This document shows, in pieces, positions 51,293 through 60,446 of a stretch of 64,000 nucleotides of DNA. Below the pieces are notes generated by a model. It did no database searches. It saw only the letters and a program-made list of their open reading frames with translations, and was not told the DNA's origin. Each line of letters opens with the position of its first letter. Positions within the stretch are counted from its first letter, which is position 1. The stretch spans positions 62,001-126,000 of the forward strand of contig DBFJJS010000016.1 of NCBI GenBank assembly GCA_048393055.1, written 5' to 3'. A program made the position numbers and the translations under genes. This DNA comes from Faeciplasma sp048393055. Its GTDB lineage: Bacteria > Bacillota > Clostridia > Oscillospirales > Ruminococcaceae.

Positions 51293-52513
51293 ATGAGGCT
51301 TAGCTATAGAAACACCATACGTTGTTCATATATAGGATATATCACACAGGCGATAGTAAATATTTTTGCTCCGCTTTTGTATGTTACGTTTAATCAGGAG
51401 TTTGAAATATCGATATCTCAAATTACGTTTATTACAACCCTTAATTTTATGGTGCAGCTTTTAATAGATCTTCTGAGTGCAAGATTTGTTGATAAAATAG
51501 GGTACCGTAAGTGCATAGTTTCAGCACATATTTTCTCTGCTGCCGGACTTGTCGGCATGGCGGTTTTGCCAAACGTGCTTCCGAATTCTTACGCAGGGCT
51601 TCTTGTATCCGTAATGCTTTATGCCGTTGGAGGCGGTTTAATTGAGGTGCTCGTCAGCCCTATCGTTGAGGCGTGCCCTACAGACAGCGATAAAAAGTCT
51701 TCGGAAATGAGTCTTCTTCATTCATTTTACTGCTGGGGCTCTGTTGCTGTGATCGTTATTACGACGGGCTTTTTTGCGTTGTTTGGGAGAGAAAACTGGA
51801 GGATAATGTCCTGCTTATGGGCAATGGTTCCTGCTGCTAATGCTATTATGTTTTCAAAAGTTCCGATAGCAAGGCTCACAGAGGAAAATGAGGGCATGAA
51901 GATAAGAGAGCTCGGGAAAATGAAGACGTTTTGGATATTTGCAGTTCTGATGTTCTGTGCGGGCGCAGGTGAGCTTGCACTTACGCAGTGGGCATCAGCC
52001 TTTGCAGAGACGAGCCTAAATATACCTAAGACCATAGGCGATTTGGCCGGACCGTGCATGTTCTCTGTTTTGATGGGACTTGCAAGAGTTTTTTATGCAA
52101 AGTTTTCACAAAGAATAAACCTAATTTCATTTATAATCGGCAGCTCTGTCCTTTGCGTGGTGTCTTATCTTATTGTTGTTTTGTCGCCGAACCCGATACT
52201 TTCGCTTGTCGGCTGCGGCTTGTGCGGACTGTCTGTAGGAATATTGTGGCCTGGTTCGTTCAGCATAGCGTCATCGGAATGCCCCAGGGGAGGCACTGCG
52301 ATGTTTGCTCTTTTGGCTTTGGCAGGAGATCTAGGATGCACAAGCGGACCCACAATCGTAGGCTTTGTTGCGGATGCATCCGGAGGCGGGCTGAGAGCGG
52401 GTCTGGCATCTGCAATAATTTTCCCTGTTGTGCTGATTATCGCGGCGTCGCTGTTCAAAAAAATGAAAACGGCAGGTAAAAAAGCAATTTGCCGCGATGC
52501 GTCCAAGTCATAG
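51293..52513 (+). CDS. MFS transporter
   Basis: About 406 residues with twelve membrane helices. The loop RFVDKIGYRKCIVSAH between helices 2 and 3 is the major facilitator signature. The C-terminal half has GLCGLSVGILWPGSFSIA, as in the FucP-like sugar/nucleoside group. I chose ATG 51293, which has TGAGGA in front; an in-frame ATG at 51269 has no visible ribosome site but is possible. Substrate unknown. Confidence 0.85.
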   Translation: MRLSYRNTIRCSYIGYITQAIVNIFAPLLYVTFNQEFEISISQITFITTLNFMVQLLIDLLSARFVDKIGYRKCIVSAHIFSAAGLVGMAVLPNVLPNSYAGLLVSVMLYAVGGGLIEVLVSPIVEACPTDSDKKSSEMSLLHSFYCWGSVAVIVITTGFFALFGRENWRIMSCLWAMVPAANAIMFSKVPIARLTEENEGMKIRELGKMKTFWIFAVLMFCAGAGELALTQWASAFAETSLNIPKTIGDLAGPCMFSVLMGLARVFYAKFSQRINLISFIIGSSVLCVVSYLIVVLSPNPILSLVGCGLCGLSVGILWPGSFSIASSECPRGGTAMFALLALAGDLGCTSGPTIVGFVADASGGGLRAGLASAIIFPVVLIIAASLFKKMKTAGKKAICRDASKS

Positions 52514-52533
52514 TCATAACGTAAGTAATAACT

Positions 52534-52568
52534 TGTCAGCATGATAAATAATATTTACCATGCTGACA
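52534..52568 (+). terminator. Hairpin covering the start of the M50 protease gene
   Basis: TGTCAGCATG (52534-52543) / CATGCTGACA (52559-52568), 10 bp, 15-nt loop, then TTTAAGTTTT. It may terminate the MFS transcript, but the ATG at 52560 lies in its right arm. Confidence 0.6.
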
Positions 52569-53123
52569 TTTAAGTTTTGTAAATTGGACGTATGCGTAAC
52601 ATTTGGATTTTTATTTTTAATGGCTGTTAATACAATTGAGACCCACGAAGTTACGCTTTCCTGCCTTGTGTTTTGCTTTATACATGAGACTGCGCACCTT
52701 GCCGCCATGTGGCTTGTTGGAGCAGGCGTATCTGAAATTAAGCTGTACGGGGGAGGAATAAAGATTACCGGCACTGATATAGAAAGCCTTCCGGCGTCTA
52801 AGCGTCTGTTTGTGTATCTGTCCGGCTGTGCGGCAAATTTGATTTTGGCGGCTGTATTTATGTGCTTGAGAAGCACGCTGCTTGTTGTTATAAATATTTG
52901 CATTGCGGCGTTCAATTTGCTTCCCATATATTATTTCGACGGAGGCATGGTTCTAAAAACGCTTTTTTGCGAACACGAAAGCGTGCTTAAAATACTGTCA
53001 GGGATTGCTTTTGCTCTGGTGATTGCAATGGCGGCTGCTTCTCTTGTTGTGACGCCGTACAGCGTGTCCTTCTCAGCGCTTATAACCGTGCTGTTTGTTG
53101 CTGTTTCCGAGCTGTTCGGATGA
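52560..53123 (+). CDS. SpoIVFB-like M50 site-2 protease
   Basis: 187 residues, four to five membrane helices. The metal motif HETAH is in CFIHETAHLAAMW. A second motif, LLPIYYFDGGMVL, supplies the aspartate of the NPxxDGG type, and GAGVSEIKLYGGGIKI between them is a common SpoIVFB-like feature. Such proteases cleave pro-sigma-K or other membrane proteins. The start is uncertain: ATG 52560 lies within a hairpin and lacks a ribosome site, but a start at 52620 would remove the first helix. Shorter than B. subtilis SpoIVFB (no CBS domain). Confidence 0.75.
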   Translation: MLTFKFCKLDVCVTFGFLFLMAVNTIETHEVTLSCLVFCFIHETAHLAAMWLVGAGVSEIKLYGGGIKITGTDIESLPASKRLFVYLSGCAANLILAAVFMCLRSTLLVVINICIAAFNLLPIYYFDGGMVLKTLFCEHESVLKILSGIAFALVIAMAAASLVVTPYSVSFSALITVLFVAVSELFG

Positions 53124-53158
53124 TTACAAATTGGATTTAATAAAGTATAGGCGGTAAT

Positions 53159-55012
53159 ATGATGTTAAAGGATAAAATCGAAAAGCTCGCGCTCCGGTCT
53201 GAAAAGCCCTCTCGCTATATAGGCGGGGAGGTTGGCAGCGTCATAAAGGACAAGTCTAAGGTTGATGTAAGATTTGCGTTCTGCTTTCCTGATACCTACG
53301 AAGTCGGCATGAGCCATCTCGGAATGAAAATTTTATACGGGTTGAAAAACGCAAGGGAAAATTTTTGGTGCGAGAGGGTATTTGCCCCTGATAAAGACTT
53401 TGAAAAGCTCATGCGTGAAAATAATATACCGCTTTACGCCCTTGAAAGCCTTGACCCGATAAAGGAGTTTGACTTTATCGGATTTACCATGCAGTATGAG
53501 CTTAGCTATACGAACGTACTTAACATGCTTGATCTTGCCGGTCTGTCGGTATTCGCTGACCAAAGGGGAGAAAACGATCCGATTGTTGTTGCGGGTGGAC
53601 CGTGCGTATGCAATTCAGAGCCTTTGACGCCGTTTATAGATTTGTTTATACTTGGAGAGGGTGAAGAGGTAAACCTTGAGCTGATGGATCTTTATAATGA
53701 GATGAAGCACAGCGGCAGGTCAAAATCCGAGTTTCTTGCCGAGGCGTCTAAAATTGAGGGAATATATGTGCCAAAGCTTTATGACGTCGAGTACAACAAA
53801 GACGGCACAGTAAGAAAAATATACTCCTGTTGCGGCGCGCCCATTCCGGTTCACAAGCGTATAATAAAGGATTTTGACAAGGTATATTACCCCGATTACT
53901 TTGTCGTGCCGTTTACGGATATAGTGCACGACAGAGCCGTTGTCGAGGTGCTCAGGGGATGTATAAGAGGATGCAGGTTTTGCCAGGCAGGCTATATTTA
54001 CAGACCCTTTAGAGAAAAGAGTGTAGATACAATTGCCAGGCAGACTAAGGCTCTTTGCGAGCAGACCGGTTATGAAGAGGTATCGCTGTCTTCGCTTTCG
54101 ACAAGCGACCATCCGCAGATAGAGGAGCTTTTGTCAAAGCTTGTGGATTATACCGAGTCGGAAAAGGTCAGTCTTTCGCTGCCGTCCCTGAGGATGGATA
54201 ACTTCAGCGAGGAGATCATCGAAAAGATAAACCGCGTCCGCAAATCCGGGCTGACATTTGCCGCAGAGGCGGGAACGCAGAGATTAAGAGACGTTATAAA
54301 TAAAAATATCACAGAGGATGAGATACTCTCTACATGTAAGATTGCATTTGCTGCTGGCTACTCTACAGTAAAGCTTTATTTTATGATGGGACTTCCTACA
54401 GAAACCGATGAAGATATTTTAGGAATAGTGGCTCTTGTGAGAAAGATATCTGATCTGTTTTATGAGATAAACAGGGGGGTAAAGGGCAAATTTCTAAATA
54501 TTTCGGTTTCATGTGCGACGTTTGTCCCGAAGCCGTTCACACCGTTTGAGTTTGAACCCCAAATAACCAGGGAGCAGCTTGTCCACCGTCAGGAAACACT
54601 CACAGGCAGCTTAAAGTCAAAGCATATCAGGGTTTCATATCACAACTACGACGTAAGCCTGCTGGAAGCTGTGCTTGCAAGGGGAGACAGAAGGCTTGCA
54701 AACGTAATATATGCGGCGTGGAAAAAAGGCTGTACGTTTGACAGCTGGGACGAGCATTTCAGGTTTGACAAATGGCTCGAGGCGTTTAATGAGTGCGGGC
54801 TCAGCCCTGAATTTTACGCCTGCCGTCGGCGGCGATTTGACGAGGTAATGCCATGGTCACACCTTGATTACTTTATTTCGAGGAGATTTTTAATATCCGA
54901 AAATAAAAAAGCGCATATGGGCGTAACTACGCCGAACTGTTCGCAAAAATGTTCGGGTTGCGGCGTCAAAAAGGAATACGGAGGCACTTATTGTGGTAAA
55001 GGATTATTATGA
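53159..55012 (+). CDS. B12-binding-like radical SAM protein (TIGR03960 type)
   Basis: 617 residues. The N-terminal part (DVRFAFCFPDTYEVGMSHLG) resembles a B12-binding domain. The radical SAM cluster motif is RGCIRGCRFCQAGYIYRP near residue 265 (C-X3-C-X2-C). The C-terminus has a cysteine cluster (NCSQKCSGCGVKK, TYCG). This is the conserved family partner of the DUF2344 protein downstream; both genes overlap by 20 bp. Their usual place near rpl genes and ribonuclease G homologues suggests an RNA or ribosome modification role, not proven. Confidence 0.88.
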   Translation: MMLKDKIEKLALRSEKPSRYIGGEVGSVIKDKSKVDVRFAFCFPDTYEVGMSHLGMKILYGLKNARENFWCERVFAPDKDFEKLMRENNIPLYALESLDPIKEFDFIGFTMQYELSYTNVLNMLDLAGLSVFADQRGENDPIVVAGGPCVCNSEPLTPFIDLFILGEGEEVNLELMDLYNEMKHSGRSKSEFLAEASKIEGIYVPKLYDVEYNKDGTVRKIYSCCGAPIPVHKRIIKDFDKVYYPDYFVVPFTDIVHDRAVVEVLRGCIRGCRFCQAGYIYRPFREKSVDTIARQTKALCEQTGYEEVSLSSLSTSDHPQIEELLSKLVDYTESEKVSLSLPSLRMDNFSEEIIEKINRVRKSGLTFAAEAGTQRLRDVINKNITEDEILSTCKIAFAAGYSTVKLYFMMGLPTETDEDILGIVALVRKISDLFYEINRGVKGKFLNISVSCATFVPKPFTPFEFEPQITREQLVHRQETLTGSLKSKHIRVSYHNYDVSLLEAVLARGDRRLANVIYAAWKKGCTFDSWDEHFRFDKWLEAFNECGLSPEFYACRRRRFDEVMPWSHLDYFISRRFLISENKKAHMGVTTPNCSQKCSGCGVKKEYGGTYCGKGLL

Positions 55013-55685
55013 CGTCAGGGCGGTTTTTAAGAAAACGGGCAGGGCTATATACATATCTCACTTAGACCTGATGCGCCTGATGCAGAGAACGTTTAAGCGG
55101 GCAAAGCTTCCCGTGTGGTTCACAAAGGGATATAATCCGCATGTGTACCTGATGTTTGCGCTGCCTCTGTCGCTCGGAGTTTCAAGCGAATGCGAGGTAA
55201 TGGATTTTGGAATAGATATGTCGTCTGGCGCTCCTGATTATGAAGACATAAAAAAACGTTTGAATGCTTCGCTTCCGTCCGGAATAGAAGTGCTTAGGCT
55301 GTACGAGCCGAAGCACAAGCACACAGAGATAGTTTCGTGCGAATACGTCGCGGATATTTACTCTGATAATAAGAGCCCGGAGGAGCTTAAAAAGCTTTTT
55401 GACGAATTCATGTCGCAGGACGGGATATACATAGAAAAACGCTGTAAAGTAAACATGAAAAAAACGATGGTGACGGTAGATATCAAACCCGATATAACTG
55501 TTCTTGACAAGAGCACGGATAATAATTGCCTGCACCTTGGCTTCAGGCTGCCGGCAGGCATAAGGCATTCGTTAAATATAGTTGCGGTAATCGGCGCGTT
55601 TGAGCGTTTTTGCGGGTTTGAATTTGATAGGGCGTGTATAACACGTACAAAAATATCTATAGAATCCGGCGACAATTTTATGTAG
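54993..55685 (+). CDS. DUF2344 / TIGR03936 radical-SAM-linked protein
   Basis: 230 residues. The start VRAVFKKTGRAIYISHLDLM, followed by RTFKRAKLPVWFTKGYNPH, is the family signature. It always goes with the radical SAM protein upstream and in some bacteria is fused to it. The GTG start at 54993 lies inside the upstream gene, so translation is coupled. Function unknown. Confidence 0.9.
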   Translation: MVKDYYDVRAVFKKTGRAIYISHLDLMRLMQRTFKRAKLPVWFTKGYNPHVYLMFALPLSLGVSSECEVMDFGIDMSSGAPDYEDIKKRLNASLPSGIEVLRLYEPKHKHTEIVSCEYVADIYSDNKSPEELKKLFDEFMSQDGIYIEKRCKVNMKKTMVTVDIKPDITVLDKSTDNNCLHLGFRLPAGIRHSLNIVAVIGAFERFCGFEFDRACITRTKISIESGDNFM

Positions 55686-55692
55686 TTCACTA

Positions 55693-55721
55693 TTGCATTA
55701 CGTTTTGCTTTATGATATAAT
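55693..55721 (+). promoter_or_regulatory. Promoter of rplS
   Basis: TTGCAT (55693-55698), 17-bp spacer, TATAAT (55716-55721). Confidence 0.8.
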
Positions 55722-55729
55722 ACTTAAGC

Positions 55730-55890
55730 ATTTGAGTTCCGTCATGTATTCCGAGCATGATGGGGGTTAGTGCCTGTTCGATAAGAACCAGCATTAAAGC
55801 GGATAGTCCTCTGACTTTGCTATGACTCAGCCGCCGCTGTATTGCGGCTTTTGGGCTGATAGAAGTGTATGAATGTCTGAAAGAAAATAG
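55730..55890 (+). promoter_or_regulatory. Structured leader of rplS (possible L19 leader)
   Basis: Between promoter and start codon lie about 180 transcribed bases with paired elements, such as GCCGC TGTATT GCGGC inside CAGCC...GGCTG (about 55828-55859) and CATGTATTCCGAGCATG. Firmicutes rplS genes often carry an L19 leader for feedback control; I cannot confirm the match by eye. Confidence 0.4.
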
Positions 55891-55903
55891 GAGGAGTTTT
55901 AAA

Positions 55904-56248
55904 GTGGATGCTTTAAAAATCATTTCAAACTCAAGCTTGAAAAGCGAAGTTCCCGAGTTCTCGATCGGTGACACCGTCAAGGTGCATGTAAGAATTCAGG
56001 AAGGCGACAAGTTCAGAATCCAGGTCTTTGAGGGAACCGTCATTGCCAAAAAGCATGGCGGCATCAGCGAGACGTTTACTGTCCGCAGAATTTCTCACGG
56101 TTGCGCCGTAGAGAGAGTTTTCCCTCTCCATTCTCCGGTTGTTGAGAAGGTCGAGGTCGTAAGACTTGCTAAGGTTAGAAGAGCTAAGCTCTACTACCTC
56201 AGAGATAGAGTCGGCAAGGCTGCTAAGACTAAGGATGCAATAAGATAA
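55904..56248 (+). CDS. rplS: 50S ribosomal protein L19
   Basis: 114 residues, the normal length. Sits at the 30S/50S interface. VEVVRLAKVRRAKLYYLRD is the family signature, and FSIGDTVKVHVRIQEGDK opens the barrel. The GTG at 55904 follows AGGAGG at 55891-55896; longer frames run into the leader. A terminator follows, so it is transcribed alone or with read-through into lepB. Confidence 0.97.
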   Translation: MDALKIISNSSLKSEVPEFSIGDTVKVHVRIQEGDKFRIQVFEGTVIAKKHGGISETFTVRRISHGCAVERVFPLHSPVVEKVEVVRLAKVRRAKLYYLRDRVGKAAKTKDAIR

Positions 56249-56260
56249 GTTGAGTTAAGA

Positions 56261-56297
56261 AGAGGAAGCCGGAACAAAATGTCCTGGCTTCTCTTTT
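56261..56297 (+). terminator. Terminator of rplS
   Basis: GAAGCC / GGCTTC stem with further G-T and inner GG/CC pairs, loop AACAAAATGT, followed by TCTTTTCTT. Confidence 0.7.
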
Positions 56298-56311
56298 CTT
56301 TATGTTTGCTA

Positions 56312-56340
56312 TTGAAATTTGCGATATAATTTGGTACAAT
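56312..56340 (+). promoter_or_regulatory. Promoter of the lepB-rbgA-rnhB operon
   Basis: TTGAAA (56312-56317), 17-bp spacer, TACAAT (56335-56340), 32 bp before lepB. Confidence 0.7.
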
Positions 56341-56372
56341 AAAATGAATTGTTTTGCAAAGGAGCATGTTGA

Positions 56373-56984
56373 ATGAGCGAAGAAGAATTGAATGCCGGTG
56401 AATCCGGAAATTATATAAAAAGCAGTGCGACAAGTGGCGCAAAAAAAGATAAGAAGGCTAAACAGGGAGGGCTTGATGAACTTTTAGACTGGGTCAAGTC
56501 CTTGACAATTACGTTTATAGCTGTTGTTTTGATATTTACCTTTGTTGCAAGAACGGCTATAGTCAACGGCGATTCAATGCTTGATACGCTTCATCACAAT
56601 GATTTTTTAATACTTTGGAGTCTTTTTTACACTCCCAAGCAAGGCGACATTATTTCCGCAAATTGCGACGGGCTTAACGAGGTTATCGTAAAAAGGATTA
56701 TAGCGGTCGGCGGTCAGGAAGTAGATATTAATTTTGATACAGGAGAGGTTTTTGTTGACGGCGAGCTTTTGGATGAGCCGTATATAAGGAATCTTACAAT
56801 AAACGACGAGGGAGCGTTTGACTATCCCATTGTCGTTGAGGACGGATATTACTTCTGCATGGGCGACAACAGACAGGGTTCAAGGGATTCAAGAGACCCC
56901 GCTGTCGGACTCATAGCCAGAGAGGATATACTCGGCAAGGTCGTTATGAGAGTTTATCCGTTCAACAGGATAAGATTTTTCTAA
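56373..56984 (+). CDS. lepB: Signal peptidase I
   Basis: 203 residues. A charged cytoplasmic N-terminus (about 1-45) and one membrane helix (ITFIAVVLIFTFVAR) precede the catalytic domain outside. The Ser/Lys dyad is in NGDSMLDTL and VIVKRIIAVGG. FCMGDNRQGSRDSR is the third signature. AAAGGAG precedes the ATG. The order rplS-lepB-rbgA-rnhB is conserved in Firmicutes. Confidence 0.96.
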   Translation: MSEEELNAGESGNYIKSSATSGAKKDKKAKQGGLDELLDWVKSLTITFIAVVLIFTFVARTAIVNGDSMLDTLHHNDFLILWSLFYTPKQGDIISANCDGLNEVIVKRIIAVGGQEVDINFDTGEVFVDGELLDEPYIRNLTINDEGAFDYPIVVEDGYYFCMGDNRQGSRDSRDPAVGLIAREDILGKVVMRVYPFNRIRFF

Positions 56985-57009
56985 TCTAGAATACAAAGGA
57001 CTGATAACT

Positions 57010-57885
57010 ATGGACGAGAAATTAACTATACAGTGGTTTCCCGGTCACATGGCGAAAGCCCGCCGCATGATGTCGGAAAGCGTTAAGCTGGTAGATGCGG
57101 TAGTAGAGGTTACCGACGCAAGAATACCATATTCGAGCCGAAATCCCGATATGGACTCTCTGGTGGGGCGAAAGCCGAGGATTGTGCTGCTCAATAAGTG
57201 CGATGCCGCTGATGAAAATGTAACTTCGCGCTGGATTGAAAGCTATAAAAAGCAGGGCGTTGAGGCTCTTGAAACAGACTGCAAGAGCGGCAAAAATGTA
57301 AATAAGCTGCTCCCTCTGGTCAGAAGCGTCCTTAAGGACGAGATTCAAAGATGGGAGCAAAAGGGAATGGGCAAAAGATCGATAAGGCTGATGATAGTCG
57401 GCATACCTAATTCTGGCAAGTCGTCGCTTATCAACAGGCTTGCCGGTTCTAAGCGCGCAAAGGTAGAGGACAGACCCGGAGTTACCAAGGGAAAGCAGTG
57501 GGTTGCAGTGTCGTCAGATATGGAGCTTTTGGATATGCCAGGAGTGCTGTGGCCTAAATTTTCCAATAAGAATGTTGGACTGTGCCTGGCTTTTACAGGG
57601 GCTGTCAAGGACGATATAATGGATATGGAATCGCTTGCGTGCGAATTTATTGCAAAGCTCAGATCCGAAAATATGACGGCTATGCAGTCAAGATACGGCA
57701 TTGAGATAATTCCGGAAATGACCGATTATGAGGTCTTAACCGAAATAGGAAGAAAAAGAGGCTTTCTTATATCTCGAGGCGAGATAAACACCGAAAGAGC
57801 GGCTGTCATGCTTTTGGATGAATTCCGCTCCGGAAAGCTTGGCAGAATATCTTTGGAAACTCCGGAGGATAGCCATGACGCTTAA
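57010..57885 (+). CDS. rbgA: Ribosome biogenesis GTPase YlqF/RbgA
   Basis: 291 residues. Circularly permuted GTPase: the G4 motif NKCDAAD comes before the P-loop GIPNSGKSSLINRL, then LLDMPGVLWPKF (G3). The start IQWFPGHMAKARRMM is the family signature. It is needed for late assembly of the 50S subunit (family knowledge). It overlaps rnhB by 11 bp. Confidence 0.96.
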   Translation: MDEKLTIQWFPGHMAKARRMMSESVKLVDAVVEVTDARIPYSSRNPDMDSLVGRKPRIVLLNKCDAADENVTSRWIESYKKQGVEALETDCKSGKNVNKLLPLVRSVLKDEIQRWEQKGMGKRSIRLMIVGIPNSGKSSLINRLAGSKRAKVEDRPGVTKGKQWVAVSSDMELLDMPGVLWPKFSNKNVGLCLAFTGAVKDDIMDMESLACEFIAKLRSENMTAMQSRYGIEIIPEMTDYEVLTEIGRKRGFLISRGEINTERAAVMLLDEFRSGKLGRISLETPEDSHDA

Positions 57886-58474
57886 CGAGTTTGACGATGA
57901 AGTAAGGCATACGTATCCGCTTATATGCGGAGTAGACGAGGCGGGGCGCGGTCCTCTTGCCGGCGACGTGTATGCGGCGGCGGTGATATTTGAGACTAAC
58001 GTAGTAATTGAAGGAATAGACGATTCAAAAAAGCTGTCGGCAAAAAAGCGCGAAGCTCTTTACGACGAAATAGTGTCAAAGGCAGCTTCTTACTGCATTG
58101 CGGCGGCTTCAGTAGATGAAATAGAGGAGCTTAATATTTTAGGCGCGTCGATGCTTGCAATGAAGCGTGCCGTAGATGGGCTGAAAATTGAAGCGGACGC
58201 GGCGCTGATAGACGGGAATAAGGCTCCCGATATTAAGTTCCCGGCAATTTCAGTTGTAAAAGGGGACACCAAGTCGTTTTCTATTGCGGCGGCGTCTATT
58301 CTTGCAAAGGTATCAAGAGACAGGTATATGGCGGATCTTGATAAGCTATATCCGATGTATCAGTTTTCAAAGCACAAGGGATACGGTACAAAGCTTCACT
58401 ACGAGCTTATAAAAAAGTATGGAATAAGCCCCGTACACAGAAAATGCTTTTTGAAAAATTTAAGTGAAAAGTAA
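57875..58474 (+). CDS. rnhB: Ribonuclease HII
   Basis: 199 residues. It removes RNA from RNA-DNA hybrids, including single ribonucleotides. Catalytic Asp and Glu are in CGVDEAGRGPLAGDV; further acidic residues are in ALIDGNKAP and SRDRYMADLD. The ATG at 57875 follows GGAGG and lies inside the rbgA end; longer frames into rbgA are artefacts. yraN follows after one base. Confidence 0.95.
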   Translation: MTLNEFDDEVRHTYPLICGVDEAGRGPLAGDVYAAAVIFETNVVIEGIDDSKKLSAKKREALYDEIVSKAASYCIAAASVDEIEELNILGASMLAMKRAVDGLKIEADAALIDGNKAPDIKFPAISVVKGDTKSFSIAAASILAKVSRDRYMADLDKLYPMYQFSKHKGYGTKLHYELIKKYGISPVHRKCFLKNLSEK

Positions 58475-58475
58475 C

Positions 58476-58832
58476 ATGACTGCAAAGGAAATAGGAAACA
58501 TCGGCGAAGAATACACATGCAGGTTTTTAGAGCGCAGCGGCTGCGTGATACTTGCCCGCAATTTTACCATAAAGGGCGGAGAGATTGACATTATTGCAAA
58601 AAAGGGAAACCTGATTCACTTTGTAGAAGTAAAGTCGCGTGCAAAGAATCCACTTCAAAGCGCCCAAGCCGCCATAACGCCTGTTAAAATTTCGAGAGTG
58701 GTAAGGGCTGCAACGGCGTATGTGGAAAGATTTAATATGGATTGCTCCTGCGTGTTTGACGCCGCGCTGGTTGAAATAGACCATGGCGTTGTCACAGACT
58801 TTAAATATATTCAGCGCGCGTTTACGGCGTAA
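58476..58832 (+). CDS. yraN: YraN family protein (UPF0102)
   Basis: About 118 residues. The nuclease-like fold shows NIGEEYTCRFLERSG, GGEIDIIAKKGNLIHFVEVKSR (the D...E-x-K core of restriction-endonuclease-like folds). Its position after rnhB is conserved in Firmicutes and suggests a DNA-related role, not proven. The start is either ATG 58476 or GTG 58464 (overlapping rnhB); neither has a strong ribosome site. Confidence 0.9.
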   Translation: MTAKEIGNIGEEYTCRFLERSGCVILARNFTIKGGEIDIIAKKGNLIHFVEVKSRAKNPLQSAQAAITPVKISRVVRAATAYVERFNMDCSCVFDAALVEIDHGVVTDFKYIQRAFTA

Positions 58833-58878
58833 AACGTTTTGCAGTACGCATAGCGGCATAGAAAAGAGGAGAAATATT

Positions 58879-60375
58879 ATGTACTATCAGAGCACAAGAA
58901 ACAGCAGCCTCAGAGTAAGCTCTTCACAGGCAATTGTTCAGGGAATTTCTGAGGACGGAGGACTTTTTATACCATGCGAGATACCCAGGATATCGCTTGA
59001 GGATATAAAGTCTCTTTGCGGTAAGAGCTATGCTCAGACCGCGGCGTTTATTTTTTCAAATTACCTCACTGACTTCACGGACGAACAAATAGCTTACTGC
59101 GTAGATGGCGCATACAACACTAAAAACTTTGACACAGACAGCATAATGGAGCTTTCTCATCTTTTCGACGGAAGATACATGCTTGAGTTATGGCACGGAC
59201 CGACATGCGCGTTTAAGGATATGGCTCTTCAGATATTGCCGTATCTTTTAACTACGTCGGTAAAAAAGCTCGGAATTGATAAAAAAGTTATTATACTTGT
59301 GGCAACTTCCGGGGATACCGGCAAAGCTGCTCTTGAGGGCTTTAAGGACGTTGAAGGAACCCAGATACTTGTATTTTATCCCGTTCATGGCGTGAGTGCA
59401 ATGCAAAAACTACAAATGACCACTCAGGACGGAAGCAATGTATCGGTTTGCGCCATAAACGGTAACTTTGATGACGCTCAAACAGGCGTAAAAAAGATAT
59501 TTACCGACCGCGATGTTTCCAAAAAGCTCAGTGAAAACGGCATGATGTTCTCAAGTGCCAATTCGATTAACTGGGGACGTCTTGCGCCGCAGATAGTGTA
59601 TTATGTTTATTCTTATGTAAGGCTGGTTGCAGACGGACAGATAGAACTCGGAGACAATATTAACATATGTGTTCCGACCGGAAATTTCGGAAACATTCTT
59701 GCTGCATATTACGCGAAAATGATGGGCGTTCCGGTAAATAGGCTTATATGTGCTTCAAACTCGAACAACGTGCTTACCGATTTTATTAATACAGGGGTTT
59801 ATGATAGAAACCGTCATTTTTACACTACAATGTCTCCGTCCATGGATATTTTGATTTCCTCAAATCTTGAAAGACTTCTTTATATTTTATCAGGATATGA
59901 CGATAAGTACATCAATAGCCTTTACTCTGAGCTTTCAAGCACCGGTAGGTTTGAGGTAAGTGAAGATATCAAGAAAAAGGTTTCACAGATTTTCTCTGCC
60001 GGGTTCTGCACCGAGGAGGAAACAATGGACGCTATAAAAACAGTATATGAAAAGTATTCATATACCATGGACACACATACCGCTGTTGCTTATAAAGTTT
60101 ATGACAGCTATGCCGCCGTTACCAAAGATAAAACCAAAACTGTAATTGCCTCAACGGCAAGTCCGTACAAGTTTTCAGCTTCTGTCTTGGCGTCGCTTGG
60201 AGTGCTCACCGAGGGCACGGACGAATTTGCGCTAACGGACGCTTTGGCAAAGGTAAGCAAAATGCCGATTCCTCAGGCGCTTGCGTCATTAAAGACTAAG
60301 AAGGTAAGATTTAATGAGACGGTAGACGTATCTGATATGAAAAATGTAGTGTATGGCTTTTTAAATATCAAATAG
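58879..60375 (+). CDS. thrC: Threonine synthase
   Basis: 498-residue PLP enzyme converting O-phosphohomoserine to threonine. The PLP lysine is in HGPTCAFKDMALQ, the phosphate loop in ATSGDTGKAALEGF, and NFGNILAAYYAKMMGVPV near residue 275 is typical of the long-form enzymes. The ATG at 58879 follows GAGGAG; a frame reaching back into yraN has no ribosome site. A terminator follows. Confidence 0.96.
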   Translation: MYYQSTRNSSLRVSSSQAIVQGISEDGGLFIPCEIPRISLEDIKSLCGKSYAQTAAFIFSNYLTDFTDEQIAYCVDGAYNTKNFDTDSIMELSHLFDGRYMLELWHGPTCAFKDMALQILPYLLTTSVKKLGIDKKVIILVATSGDTGKAALEGFKDVEGTQILVFYPVHGVSAMQKLQMTTQDGSNVSVCAINGNFDDAQTGVKKIFTDRDVSKKLSENGMMFSSANSINWGRLAPQIVYYVYSYVRLVADGQIELGDNINICVPTGNFGNILAAYYAKMMGVPVNRLICASNSNNVLTDFINTGVYDRNRHFYTTMSPSMDILISSNLERLLYILSGYDDKYINSLYSELSSTGRFEVSEDIKKKVSQIFSAGFCTEEETMDAIKTVYEKYSYTMDTHTAVAYKVYDSYAAVTKDKTKTVIASTASPYKFSASVLASLGVLTEGTDEFALTDALAKVSKMPIPQALASLKTKKVRFNETVDVSDMKNVVYGFLNIK

Positions 60376-60385
60376 GTATATATGT

Positions 60386-60413
60386 AGCTCGGGACCTGAT
60401 AAGTCCCGATGCT
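60386..60413 (+). terminator. Terminator of thrC
   Basis: TCGGGAC / GTCCCGA (extended by AGC/GCT with a one-base bulge), loop CTGATAA, then TTCTTGCTTGTTTGTTT. It may also serve the minus-strand gene that converges on it. Confidence 0.75.
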
Positions 60414-60446
60414 TTCTTGCTTGTTTGTTTGCGCTTTAGCGCAGGA

